Made by a program: the position numbers and the translations under genes. DNA of 64,000 nt. It comes from Druceiella hillmani. Its lineage: Eukaryota; Arthropoda; Insecta; Lepidoptera; Hepialidae. Location: positions 8,567,501 to 8,631,500 of the forward strand of contig JAYKKI010000066.1 in NCBI GenBank assembly GCA_039881145.1, read 5' to 3'. Under the pieces are notes generated by a model. That model was not told the DNA's origin. It worked only from the letters and a program-made list of their open reading frames with translations, and did no database searches. Numbering within the stretch: the stretch's first letter is position 1; each line of letters begins with the position of its first letter. Below are positions 1 to 11,218 of this stretch, in pieces.

Positions 1-2099
1 AAATCAGTGTTTGTAAAAATTTCGGTTATTTAAGTTTAGTAAAAAAAGAAATCAAATTCCACACCTTGAAAAATGCCATCATCCATGAGTAATAAATATT
101 TAATAATATTTACGTAATAATATGATTAAACAAATACACGGAACGTACGTATTATTGTGGATAACTGTAAAACTACCTAAAATCATCGTTATAGTTTTCC
201 TATAACCTTTGAGTAGGCTTAAAAGAATTTTTTTTTTATAAACTTCTGAAATAAAAGATGTGATAAAATTTTTTTTCATATTATTAAGTATATCTCTGAA
301 GTTAAGTTACCTAATTGTGGGAGAAATAGTTTTGTTACTCACGTAGTTACCATTTTCCAAAGATTTCCCTCATATACGGCATTTAAAAAAAAAGTAATTT
401 ACTCGCTTCCCTAAAATTTCCTTACAAATATTTTTCAGTGCTAGCTGTTGATATATGCGCGGGTTAATATGCTTTGTTGCTGCATTAAATTTCCAACTTC
501 TACGAATAGGTTTCTCAAAAAAACGACAACCACAGACGTACAGACGGACTTGTGAGTGATCTTATAAGGGTTCCGTTTTTCCTTTTAGGATACGTAACCC
601 TAATAAAGCACATCGTTTATCAGTTAATTGAAGTAATGTCTCCATAATGCCATTAGTGATATTTAATGAAATGGATCTTGAAATTTTAACTGCACCCTAC
701 AGATTAGGTAAATATGTTTACGAAAATTAAAAATATTTTTGGACTATTATAATAAAATAACACTAATATTTTGAAAATTTAATTTAATTCCCGTCATAAT
801 TAATCGCAAAATGAGTAAAGTTTGTATCCCATAATATTAATAATTATGATCATTAAGATACATACATTTTAAGTTTCAGTTCAAATGACTAAATTCAATT
901 TCTGTTATATACTAACTATGTGTATTCAAATATTTAAAATGTTTTTGTTACACTGCAATGCAACAAAAAATATTCCTTGGCCTGAGTGGATTTGTCTTCT
1001 CTTAATATGTGAATATAAAAATAACAAAACAAACCTCCATACTTTAAAATTTTAGTGGAATTGTCCGACAAGTTGCCTAATTTTACCACCTTTCAGCGAT
1101 ATGAAATGAATGATGTCCATAACTTTTGTATACTCTTTGAACATACCTGTAATCACCATACATACTTCATAGTGTGAAACCATAAGGTGTTGTTAGTTTA
1201 CTATAACATATATGAAAAATGTATTAGTTCAATTAATGAATCGAATCACATAGTTTTAAACGTTCAAATTAGCTTATTACTTTTTTTATCTAATTTATGT
1301 ACAACATCAAACCATTCGACTATATTTTATGTTTCGGAAAATTATTTAGTACTTAATTGCTTGTCGACACTTTGGTATTTTCAAATAATTTAAGAAAATT
1401 GGTTCAAAAACAATTTTAATTAACTTCAATCATTGTTTTTTATCTTCAAAAAAATTTTCAGATATTGTTAGTGCGCTTTGAAACTTTATGGCTCAGTTAA
1501 TGGTATAAAGTGGCAGGCGTATTAAAGTACCACCAAACATAATTCTATGTATAACAAATAATATATGCCAAGTAGATACAGACAAGATAAAACTTGTTAA
1601 AATTTGTTTGGGTCGTATTGATTAATAATGATACATAATGGGGATTTCACACACATTTAGGCAGTTATAAACATTTAATGGCACATAATATTATAAAAAA
1701 TTAAAGCCATTTACAAAAAAGTTTAAACCACTTACAAAAATTTTTTAGAACGAAAATATATTTCTACTGTCTTACGAAAGCGCAAATTAAAAAAATCTGT
1801 TGTTTTATGTGATATAACTAAAAATTAAAAATTATTTATGCATTTTTTCCTTTACGTGTGTTGTAAAACCTTACTTTTTGCCACATTTCATAATTCTAGA
1901 TCTTTGGGAGTACCCTACAGGTTTTTTATTTCTTTGCGAGTATCAAAATATGCGCGTTTAAAGGAATCCTAATATTTAGATAAGAGCCTTCTCCATATTA
2001 CAGGAAATTAATAAGTCTGTAATTAGTATGATTTTGAAATAAAAGAATTTATTTAAAAAAGGACAATTATTTAAATGAAAAGACAAAGACCTGGCACAA

Positions 2100-2103
<4 letters not shown>
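1..2103 (+). repeat. Partial copy of the macro-repeat unit, no gene
   Basis: AT-rich non-coding DNA. Bases 150-220 resemble 12830-12900 and 53085-53130 (the 'atcgctacagtttttctacaacct' type stretch), 531-606 is a dispersed-repeat tail, and 1780-1970 resembles the block at 26180-26290 (the 'tttgccacatttcataattcta' stretch). This is therefore a shortened, deleted copy of the unit seen complete further on. Bases 610-1780 show nothing I recognise, and the only open frame there (1187-1393) is low-complexity and AT-rich. Confidence 0.5.
531..606 (+). repeat. Dispersed-repeat tail motif (lepidopteran type)
   Basis: Short acagac-type repeats are followed by 'gggttccgtttttcctttta' and 'tacgtaaccctaat'. 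The same motif recurs at 13231-13278, 36306-36370, 43421-43490 and 53391-53460, and a reduced form at 26405-26432, 31012-31040 and 63799-63880. From memory, the sequence resembles the tail of a very abundant lepidopteran interspersed repeat. The family assignment is recognition only. Confidence 0.5.

Positions 2104-2137
<34 letters not shown>
2104..2137. repeat. (TA)n microsatellite, 34 bp
   Basis: Uninterrupted alternating TA. It occupies the same place in the macro-repeat unit as the much longer TA tracts at 23184, 27970 and 62139. Confidence 0.95.
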
Positions 2138-2139
<2 letters not shown>

Positions 2140-3330
2140 ATATACAGTACATAAATTAGGACTTCCTGCTACACCTAATCGTATAAATTTAACGAAGGTA
2201 TTGGATATTTAAGTATTCGTTTTTTGTATTCTTATTTACTTATCACAAATCAGTCGGTTGTGATATATTGCCAGTAAACGATATCGTCTTTTGTGGGTAA
2301 CCAGTTATTAGTATTACATTGCAAAATATACATGCGTTTTTCTCTAAATAACTTGTTTGGGAACCTTTGAATCAAAAATGAATAAGTCATACATATTTTA
2401 ATAAATATAACATAAGGAATATAAGAGTCATAGAAATAAAATTGTGCAGAAAATATCATGCTAGAAAGTCCCTTAGAAAATGTTGAAATATGACATATTA
2501 AAAGAAAAATATTTGAATATCAGTGCAATGAAAAAGTAAAAATTAAAATAAATGCATTGATAGAACGATATAACGAGAGATATTTTATATATTTTTAATT
2601 AAAATTTTATTTTTCGTAAATTACGCCAACAAATACCAAAATATTTTCCTTGAGATATATTTCCATTTCAAATTTATTTTATGATATTTATTATGAGGAT
2701 TATAATTCTAGAAAAAATTAATGTTTTCCAGCAGTCCCAATAATACGATTAATAAGAAATATTCAGTATGTTCAATCCACATCTAAGTTTGCATTGTCCT
2801 ATGAAATTATTATTTAGAAATTAATGTGAAAAATAATTATATTCTCGAAATATTCGATAGGCAATACTGTATCATATTTTAGTTTAAAATAATATCGATA
2901 CAGAGTATGACACTTAACATTTCGTAAAATTCCAAATGGCGGTTAATTTTTTACGAGTAATATACGAATATGTTACGAAAATTAAACTCAAATAGACTTA
3001 TTCGATACATTGTTTTGCGTTTTTTGATGAAAATAGATGTAATGTGCGTTTGTTAACAGAAGTTTTGTCAAAAATTGCCAAATTCTCTGCATGCAAAGTA
3101 CGGGCTTACACTTCCTCCTCAGATTCTTACCCGATGGTTCTAACGTTTTTTTATTGCCTTTTTCTTCAACATTGCTATTATGTATCATGGCAATCGTTTT
3201 TACCTTTCCGTGCCTATCTAAGTGTGAAGCTCTGCTACCCTATCAAATCAAATAAAGCTGTAATATTAATTATGTTTTCGGTATACTTTTATTAAATTGG
3301 TTGTAATTTATAAATGAGTTATGATTTCTA
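2138..3330 (+). repeat. Macro-unit block L1-L3, copy 1
   Basis: Homologous by eye to 24550-25640, 29190-30240, 47870-49130 and 62340-63440. Shared landmarks in order are the 'atttaagtattcgttt' stretch, TTATTAGTATTACATTGCAA, 'cttgtttgggaac', and 'ttctctgcatgcaaagtacg'. No coding signal persists across copies. The small open frames here (2250-2459, 2988-3295) are not conserved in the others. Confidence 0.75.
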
Positions 3331-3345
3331 GTGTGACTGGGGATA

Positions 3346-3657
3346 GGTTGGTGGAATGAGTCGGTGGAACTCTTTTTTCCTATAAGACCGACAAATTTTA
3401 AATTTGGTACATAGGTTTCTTACAAAATGTCGACGCTTACTAAGAAAAGATTTTACTAGAATTAACCGAAATTTTAGCGAAATCACCCCATAAACGGAGT
3501 GAGTTGGTGGATTGAGTCAGTGGCACTATCTCTTTACTTATAAGACCTACAAATTTGAAACTTGACATGTATCTCCTTACGCAACATCGACACCTACTAA
3601 TAACGAATTTTACCAATAAAATTTAGGAAATATGCTCCATTACCGGTAAAGGCTTTC
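3346..3657 (+). repeat. Two tandem copies of a ~156-bp repeat
   Basis: Copy 1 begins GGTTGGTGGAATGAGTCGG at 3346 and copy 2 begins with a close variant near 3502. Both continue with 'cctataagaccgacaaattt' or a variant, a tacata/gacatgt stretch, and a 'tcgac(g/a)cttactaa'-like stretch in the same order. The copies are diverged and there is no open frame. It is probably two monomers of a minisatellite or a local tandem duplication. Confidence 0.75.
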
Positions 3658-4051
3658 TACCGCTGTACCATACCCTGAGCTTTTACACACAATCTTCTTA
3701 TACATCAGCATCTAGCAGCAGAACATTTTCTCTACACTGTTCGTAGGTAAAATATATGCTACAAAATGACGTCTCTTGGAACCAAACATTAAGTAAAGGC
3801 AATGTTATGCCAACCTTCAAGTGTCAGTCTACATAAAATAGTGAGCCTTATAGCTAGACTTCATCAACTGACTTCGTTCCATAAGATATTCTTTGTTGGC
3901 CATTTTCATGATCGCCGTCAGAGTGAAATTCATTGTAGAATTTACCCCAACGGTAAGCCAGAATAGAATAGATAAATGCGGAATTTCATGTGTAGGTTTC
4001 ACTAACACAACAACTCTATTTTTCATTTCAAGGCTGCTTTTGATTCAGTTC
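3658..4051 (+). pseudogene. Possible decayed LINE reverse-transcriptase fragment (5' of the piggyBac insertion)
   Basis: At 4021-4050 the + strand reads FHFKAAFDSV. This matches the '(F)KAAFDSV' motif of non-LTR retrotransposon reverse transcriptases and ends at the TTAA into which the piggyBac element inserted. Just upstream, other frames read fragments such as RIDKCG, so any reading frame is badly shifted. Taken with the better RT-like remnant on the far side of the transposon (6900-7069), this suggests an old LINE split by the transposon. The rest of the stretch (3658-3990) shows nothing recognisable. The match is short and could be chance. Confidence 0.35.
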
Positions 4052-4055
4052 TTAA
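4052..4055. repeat. TTAA target-site duplication, left
   Basis: TTAA immediately precedes the left inverted repeat and is matched by TTAA at 6465-6468. Duplication of TTAA is the hallmark of piggyBac-superfamily insertion. Confidence 0.9.
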
Positions 4056-4073
4056 CCCGGCGAGCGTAAGGTT
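4056..4073 (+). repeat. piggyBac left terminal inverted repeat
   Basis: CCCGGCGAGCGTAAGGTT, 18 bp, matching the right end with a single difference at the fifth base. Confidence 0.9.
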
Positions 4074-4244
4074 GGGTGTATCACATCCAGACCAAGATAA
4101 ATCGATCAATATTTTAATAGCGAATTATTATTATGTTTTGCGCGTCTGAGTAGCTGCGTGGGGGGAGGTAAGGTAGCAAAAATTGCCACCGCTTCAGTCG
4201 ACCGCCGCCCGGCGAACTGTGTGGAGGTGTTCAAAGTTGACCAC

Positions 4245-4278
4245 GGGTGCGTTGAACCCACCTTACGCTGCACGTAAC
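4245..4278 (+). repeat. piggyBac subterminal direct repeat, left copy
   Basis: A 34-bp segment starting GGGTGCGTTGAACCCAC and ending GCACGTAAC. It corresponds in direct orientation to 6406-6439 (GGGTGTGTTATACCCAC to CCGTGTTAC) with about eight differences. Each copy contains an imperfect GGGT/ACCC dyad, as expected for a protein-binding site near a transposon end. A transposase-binding role is inference. Confidence 0.6.
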
Positions 4279-4357
4279 GAATTTGAGCAGACTTATTTTA
4301 TTTTGTTTTTATAATTTCCTGCTTTGTTTTGTTTTATTTTCAGGCTACATATTTACA

Positions 4358-6096
4358 ATGTCGTACGAAGATAACCAAAGTAGGTTATTACGACTTTTCG
4401 AAGAAGCTGAAGTTAGTTCTTCTGACGAATCCGGCAGTGACAACGATCAGTGAACAATGTTAGTGAAAGAAGCTGTGAAAGTGAGACAGAGCAGGAGTTA
4501 GATAACGCAGAACAGGGGGCAGAATTAGAAAATAGTGATGGCGACGGTAATGGTAGCTATTTGTTAGGGAAGAATGGAACAAAATGGTTTACAGTACCAA
4601 AAAGGTCTAACGTAAGTACTAGGTCGGAAAATATTATCAGAGAAAAGCAAGGCGTAAAACCTATTGGACAAAATGCGAAAACAGCTGGTGAGTGTTGGAG
4701 CCTATTTATTACTAATGACATTTTGCAAGAAATAGTAAGTCACACAAACATTCAAACTGGTGTCAGACGAGTGACATGCCAAAATAGTCACTCAAAGACA
4801 TATGTGATGGCTGATGTTACCACAGCAGAATTGAAAGCTTTTATTGGACTGTTGTATTTAGCTGGGCGTTTCAAATCGAATCATCTAAATTTTAAAGATT
4901 TGTGGAGGAGTGATGGATCTGGAATCGAGATATTTGGAACAACTATGACACTAAATATATTTCAATTTATTCAGAATTGTTTACGATTTGATGACAAGAC
5001 TACACGTCAAGAACGAAAACGTATTGACAATTTGCCTGCTGTTCGTTCCATTTTTGAAAAGTTTGTTGCATGTTGTCGGTCTACATATACACCATCTAAG
5101 TACACTACTATTGATGAACAACTTCCATCATTTTGTGGCCGTTGCAGTTTTCGCCAGTACATGCCGAACAAACCCAGCAAATATGGTTTGAAAATTTTCG
5201 CTTTAGTGGACTCGAGATCGTTTTACACTATTAATCTTGAAATTTACCCGGGAAAACAGCCATCAGGTCCGTACGCACTTAGTCATAAAGTCATTGACGT
5301 TGTAGATAGGCTCGTAGCTCCAATTTCAAAGACTAACCGCAATGTAACCTTTGATAACTGGTTTACTAGCTATCCATTGTTGTTACATTTGCTGAAGGAA
5401 CATCGTTTGACGAGCACAGGGACTGTTCGCAAAAATAAGCCTGAAATTCCAAAGAAAATGCTCGAAAAACGTAACAGAGATATACCAAGCACTGAATTTG
5501 GTTTTTAAAATGGTATCTCTTTAGCATCTTATGTGCCAAAAAAAAATAAGGTGGTCTTGATGATGTCGACATTACACCATGATGATAAGATTAATCCTAC
5601 ATGTTTAGAGAAATAAAAGCCTGAAATGATTACATTTTACAACCAAACGAAAGGAGGTGTAGATGTTGTGGACCAATTATGTAGCAATTATGATGTTTCA
5701 CGCAATACAAAAAGATGGCCAATGGTAATTTTTTATGCCATTTTGAATATGTCAGGTTTAAATAGCATGATAATCTATAAAGCTAATAAGAATAACTCGC
5801 CAGTGAAGCGTAGAGATTTCATCAGAGATTTAGGAATAGAATTGATTTCAGAACATTTAGGCAACAGAAAGGAAAACCTCCATTTACCAATAGAACTTCG
5901 TAAAAGGATCCAAGATCATGTTGGTGAATCTTCAAATCCTGCACAAAAAGTAGCCAGAATAATAAGGAGATGTGAAGTATGTCCTACAAAAAAAGATCGT
6001 AAAACGTATTTAGTTTGTTATTAATGTAAGCGTTATTTATGTATGGAACATGCCATTTTTGTCTGTGATAAGTGCACTAGATCTAATGATGAATAA
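4358..6096 (+). pseudogene. piggyBac transposase, inactivated
   Basis: A DDE/D-type transposase that would excise and insert the element at TTAA. The likely start is ATG 4358; its frame encodes a short acidic, Ser/Glu/Asp-rich N-terminus and hits TGA at 4451-4453. The main frame is open from 4441 (first usable codon GTG 4450), so a one-base indel lies between 4441 and 4450. The main frame runs to TAA 6094-6096 but is cut by TAA at 5506-5508, 5614-5616 and 6022-6024. Catalytic aspartates are visible: TIDEQL (Asp codon 5113), FDNWFTS (5353) and GGVDVVDQ (5662, with a second Asp at 5671). A C-terminal Cys/His-rich domain (CEVC, then CxxYLCMEH and CDKC, 5968-6078) is split by the last stop. All domains expected of the family are present, so this is a full-length, recently decayed copy. 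Confidence 0.92.
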
Positions 6097-6230
6097 GTCA
6101 TTTTTATTAGTTTTCTGATAAGATAAAAGTATTATTTTATTTTGACGTTTAGTTTATTAGAAGAAAAAATACTTTATGTTGTTTTTGTTTCTATATTTTT
6201 GACAAAAAGTGATGACTATGTGCCTTAAAC

Positions 6231-6236
6231 AATAAA
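6231..6236 (+). promoter_or_regulatory. Polyadenylation signal AATAAA of the transposase transcript
   Basis: AATAAA lies 135 bp after the terminal stop codon and inside the element, as expected for a piggyBac gene. Confidence 0.5.
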
Positions 6237-6405
6237 TATAAGTTTAAATTGTCCATTTACTTAGTTCCCTTAATAAATAATATATCTCATTTATTTTTTC
6301 ATTTCATCTATAAATATAGTTCAAAATAGAAGTAAATATTAATTTAGTACTCAATAAAATAAGTTATAAAAATAATATTGTATTAAAATCTCAAAATTAC
6401 TATCA

Positions 6406-6439
6406 GGGTGTGTTATACCCACTTGGCGCTCCGTGTTAC
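6406..6439 (+). repeat. piggyBac subterminal direct repeat, right copy
   Basis: A direct-orientation partner of 4245-4278, lying 25 bp inside the right end. The left copy lies 189 bp inside the left end, so the two ends are asymmetric. Confidence 0.6.
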
Positions 6440-6446
6440 ATATTCT

Positions 6447-6468
6447 AACCTTACGCTCGTCGGGTTAA
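6447..6468 (+). repeat. piggyBac right terminal inverted repeat and TTAA
   Basis: AACCTTACGCTCGTCGGG (6447-6464) is followed by TTAA (6465-6468). Confidence 0.9.
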
Positions 6469-7200
6469 GGCCAAGAAAAAGATCCAGATTCTGATCGATA
6501 CTGACAAAGAGTTCTCTGGAGAACACATAGGTTATAATTCTGGTGGTCATTGACAGAGAGAATAAAAAAAAAGAAAATATCTTTCTTTATAACAGAAGTA
6601 AAAAATTGGTGAGATGTACCACTTCTAAGACACTTTACAATATCCTCTGATATTTTATCATTGAAAGACGGCTATCACGTCAACGTACTTAAGCGCGACG
6701 TTAAAATTAAAACTTCTCTCGATAAAAGCATGTTCGCTTCAGAAGTTCGCTTCACTATACAATATTTGCTTCCGAATTTTACAACTACATGGAGAACGTT
6801 ATCTAATATCGTTCAAAGTATTTTATATAAATTTTCTTTTTTTCATAACAACCAAAAATTTAATTTTATTTTATTCATAACAACCAAAGAAATCTAAGTA
6901 GTGAAGACTATGTCCAAAGACGCCATAATAAGAACTGTTGTAAAGTTTTTAGAGCGGGTAAATATGGTTGTATTGCTGTCTTCTTTTGCTAGTGGAACTC
7001 TCTATATGCATGAATAAACTCAAGATGCTACGACGTATGTGTGGCGTTTTGGACGCTAGATTTGTTCATTACATTCCCCTGCAATCCTAAATGGCCCAAA
7101 ATAAGACAAAATTTGTGAAAATTCCAAAATTCTTACGATGGCACAGCAAGTTTTGCACCTTCCTCTGGGCAAAAGGACAAAGAACGTTGTTAGAAGGAAA
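6469..7200 (+). pseudogene. Decayed LINE reverse-transcriptase C-terminal region
   Basis: Several frame-shifted pieces in the correct order resemble the end of a non-LTR retrotransposon RT: RTVVKFL (6931-6951), then YGCIAV (6963-6980), then after 14 codons KMLRRMCGVLDARF (7022-7063). Family members typically read '...TVVRPALLYG.ECW.V...(13 residues)..MRMLRRMCGV..', so order and spacing fit. Frames change between pieces and stops are frequent, so it is dead. Bases 6469-6900 hold no clear motif. The piggyBac element probably inserted into this LINE. Confidence 0.5.
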
Positions 7201-7762
<562 letters not shown>

Positions 7763-7799
7763 TTACATATATATCTATATTAGGAAAGTACATGGTCAC

Positions 7800-8364
7800 G
7801 TGTTATATATTATAGTCAATATTTACAATAAATTAACGTGCAAACGGATCTCTTTCTTCAACAAGTGGCGATCATTTCAAAAACACATATTACAAAAAGC
7901 TATTTGCTAGAGATAAAGTAAACGGAACCTTAAAATTATATAGTTACAGAATAAAATTATATAATAAAAGAATCTCTACAATGCAATTTAGAAACAAATA
8001 AAATTAATTGTGTAATACAATTTAACTTATTTCCTCACCAACAGAATAAAAATTATAATGATGCCTCTTGAGATAAATAAGCAAATATAGACTGAAAAAG
8101 AAACTACAATAAGTTACTCAGTAAATTTCTAAGAAAAATAAGCTCATTTCACTCGGTAATAAAGATTTTGCGAAAAACTTTATTACAAGAAAAATTAAAT
8201 AGGGTTTATTTTGCATAAACCATCTAGTTTGCATAGTAGTTTAGAGAAATGTTTCAAATGCTAGCAGTATCTATATTACAGTGTCTGCGTACTACGTTTA
8301 TAGTTGCAGACGCTGACTACTACATTTACTTTATACTTCTTTTGCAATCTTAGTATATATTAAC
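7800..8364 (-). repeat. Macro-unit block L7 in inverted orientation
   Basis: Bases 8040-8360 read as the reverse complement of 31720-31990 and 27130-27400. Shared landmarks in inverted order are 'gataaataagcaaatatagac', 'ttttgcgaaaaactttatta', 'tttattttgcataaacca' and 'tgctagcagtatct'. The next block (8370 on) is again in direct orientation, so this is a local inversion within the unit. No gene. Confidence 0.75.
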
Positions 8365-10383
8365 TTGACGCGCTAACAAACATACTCATCAACAAAGAAA
8401 CCAATATTCAAAAAACAATATATTCGTTTTCTATTACCTGTTTATGTCAACTAAATATGTTTTTCCTTAATGTTATTATTTGACAGGCAGACCGATTATA
8501 GTTTTATTAAAAATATAAATTGATAAGTGGTCCTCGAAAATACTTGTTCCTCTGGGTTATACAAAAATTTATTGTATTTTACTCTTTTTAATGTACGTTT
8601 GTACATTTATGAAATACTGAACATTTGCCTCAAATGATATCCATTATTAAAATATTACAAGTCATATAACCATTATTTTAAACGAAGATTGAAAAAAATG
8701 GACAACGGTAAAAATTACGAAAAATAAATAATTACACAAAAATTAAATGTGGCAGCTTCTTGAAATAGAAATGAAGGAGTTATTTCTAATTAATTTCTTT
8801 TGTTACTGCTATAATACCTATATAAAAATAATCTCTGGATATTAATTGATTCAGAAGTGGAATAAAAAATGGATTAAAAATAGTGTGCAACTTCGACATA
8901 GAATTCATTCTTTACGAATCCAAACCTCAAATCATAAAATAGCAAAGTTTTATGAGTTTAGGGCCATAACTTCGAATCTTTGAACGTAGAACCCAGAAGG
9001 GACCCGATCTGAGCCCATGGCATATACTTCTGAATTATACAATTTTTATTAAGTTGGTACTGCATGCGGCTTTTATGGCTCGCTGAGCACAAAAGAAGAC
9101 ACACTGTACCCCAATCTCGAGACACACTGTTCCCAACTATCAGTCATGAGTTGTAATATTTATTAAACGGTGGCAATATAATTTTAGAAGGGTGGCAGTA
9201 TAATTGTAAAAAGGTGTAGTAATATTAATACAGAAATGATCGCGTATATTTTAAATTATGTTTTTATAGATCTCCTTTATTAACCTAGTGTCGTTTTGAA
9301 GGGCTGGTATGATAATATAAACGAGACACGCTGTTCGTTTATCTTATTTCGAGCTCGCTATTGCTAATTGCTTCTTTCTGACAGAACAAAAAAAAAATGT
9401 CTCGAGAACAGCTAAGGAATGAGTGTTTCCGGAATTTTTTCTGCGTTTCATCTATGCTAATTCCCAGAGACAATCATAAATTTAATTTGAACCAATAGTC
9501 GATTTGAGTTAATACCGTACCAGAGGTTCCTATATCATCTGGCTCAATTTTTGCTCATTTTTTATGGAAATAAATCGGGTTGTAACATAAGATTTTCTTG
9601 CCATGCCGGCTTAATAGTTTTCGAGAGACCTTAACAGGTCAAAGAGTTTGTCCTGATCGTTACCGCTCTTAGCAAAGAGGAAGGAACCTTGGACGCAAGA
9701 AGATATGTACCAAAAAAAACTTACAATAAAATAACAATCATATTTTCTAGGAAAATATTACTCATAATTTGTTTGTTAATGTTAATTAAAATATAATCTG
9801 GCATGACTTAAAATTTTTGGGAACTTGTATAAAGAGAAAGGTATACCAAATATCGATATTGTTGATACACAGACTCCGCTGTTTACGCAAATATTTATTG
9901 TTTTGATGTTTTAATACAGTTCGTTTCTTCATTAAATGCTATATGTCTTCTAAAATAGGGATAAAGTTTTTGCACTTAGATCGATTTTGCAAATACGATT
10001 TTGCTAATTTGCTCGTGGAAACTATTTAAACAAAAAAAGACAAAGGAAAAATAAACGATTATATATAGAGCAAAATTTGGAAATATTTTTTTATTAATAA
10101 AAATATACAGGTATTCAATCAAAGCTGCTGAGTAGTTTTTCTCTTTAATTTTGTATTCAATTTTGCAAAATGCTAAAAGACCTCATGAGAATCAGTTAAA
10201 ATCTATCGGCATATTGGGAACTAGAGCACACTTAGCATGCTATCACTTGAAAGAGCTAATTAAGATGGTCTCAAAAACACTTTTTTTTCATAATTTTATT
10301 TAGCACATCTTCAAAAATTTATTAAAAATATACAAAAGATTAGTTTCCTTTCTTATTTCTGAAAGAACTAAACATACACTTCT

Positions 10384-10770
10384 TGTTGTAAGAGAACTAT
10401 AATAATGATATTATAATATATATGTTCCCTGTATGTATTTGGTAATATATATGTCCCCTACTTAATTATACAAGGAACAACTTTTATTTATTGCGCTAGG
10501 TAATCCTTATGGTAAGTAATGAGTAAATATAGAAACGTCACTTAAAACGGAAGCTCGATACTCAATATAAACTTATGGATGTAAGAAAACTATAATTATG
10601 GTTCTATAATATATATAAATATATATCCCCTGTACATATCTGATAATATGGGGATGTATATCCCCTACATAATTATATAAGGAACAACTAACTATTTATA
10701 ACGCTAGGAAATTGTTATGGTAAGTAATTAGCAAATAAAGAAACTTCAATTGAAACGGAATCTTCGATGC
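10384..10770 (+). repeat. Local tandem duplication, two ~188-bp copies
   Basis: 10384-10571 and 10572-10770 share, in order, 'gtaagagaactataat', a 'ttctataatatata' stretch, 'atatcccct', 'ggaacaac', 'cgctagg', 'ttatggtaagtaat' and 'aaacggaa'. Other units have this block only once, so the duplication is private to this copy. Confidence 0.75.
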
Positions 10771-10803
10771 GCGTTCCATATTTGCATTTCGCTGGATTTC
10801 TTA
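10755..10803 (+). repeat. Lepidopteran-type repeat end motif
   Basis: The stretch reads 'acggaatcttcgatgcgcg', then 'ttgcatttcgctgga'. It recurs at 34706-34756 (acggaatccttgatgcgcg, then ttgcactccgccgga) and 51402-51446. From memory it resembles the end of a widespread lepidopteran repeat. That identity is not verified. Confidence 0.45.
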
Positions 10804-11218
10804 AAATTTTTTTTATATTTTTGATATTCGTGTTTAGAATATTAACTAATAAAAAAATTAACTAAATGTCGACCATACCCAGTAAGATATATTACTTTTG
10901 TAAACCTAATATTTTCTTAAAGCTAATGGCAGAATTTTCAGCAAACAAATCCAAGTCACTCTTGATCAACTTAGTTGCTCAAAACACAATATTTTATGAA
11001 ACCCCATCAGAGGATCTTAATAGTTTTTATTTTATAATAAACAAATTGTTTGCAGCAATAACGTTCTTCGCCACATCTCACTAATAAAACAGAAGCTAAG
11101 TTTTGTTTTTTAAAAACAACGGAATATAACGCATTTTGCGTTGCGCATCAACAGAGCAAAAGCGATGCATACTGAGGTACTCTGGGTATCTGAAATAATT
11201 GAATTAATCTCTAGGTCC

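Larger units (their letters stand above)
4056..6464 (+). mobile_element. piggyBac-type DNA transposon, complete ends, dead transposase
   Basis: This is a 2409-bp element bounded by TTAA on both sides. The ends are 18-bp terminal inverted repeats: CCCGGCGAGCGTAAGGTT on the left, and on the right the reverse complement with one change (CCCGACGAGCGTAAGGTT). It contains one transposase gene on the + strand (4358-6096) with disabling mutations, and a polyadenylation signal AATAAA at 6231-6236. The length is close to the usual 2.4-2.5 kb of autonomous piggyBac elements, so nothing large is missing. Intact ends mean it could in principle be moved by a transposase supplied by another copy (inference). 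It lies inside a probable LINE relic. Confidence 0.93.

Noticed and set aside
5506..6024. TAA read as glutamine (alternative nuclear code)
   Set aside because: No other gene in the window supports recoding, the transposase also has a frameshift, and insect-type elements use the standard code.
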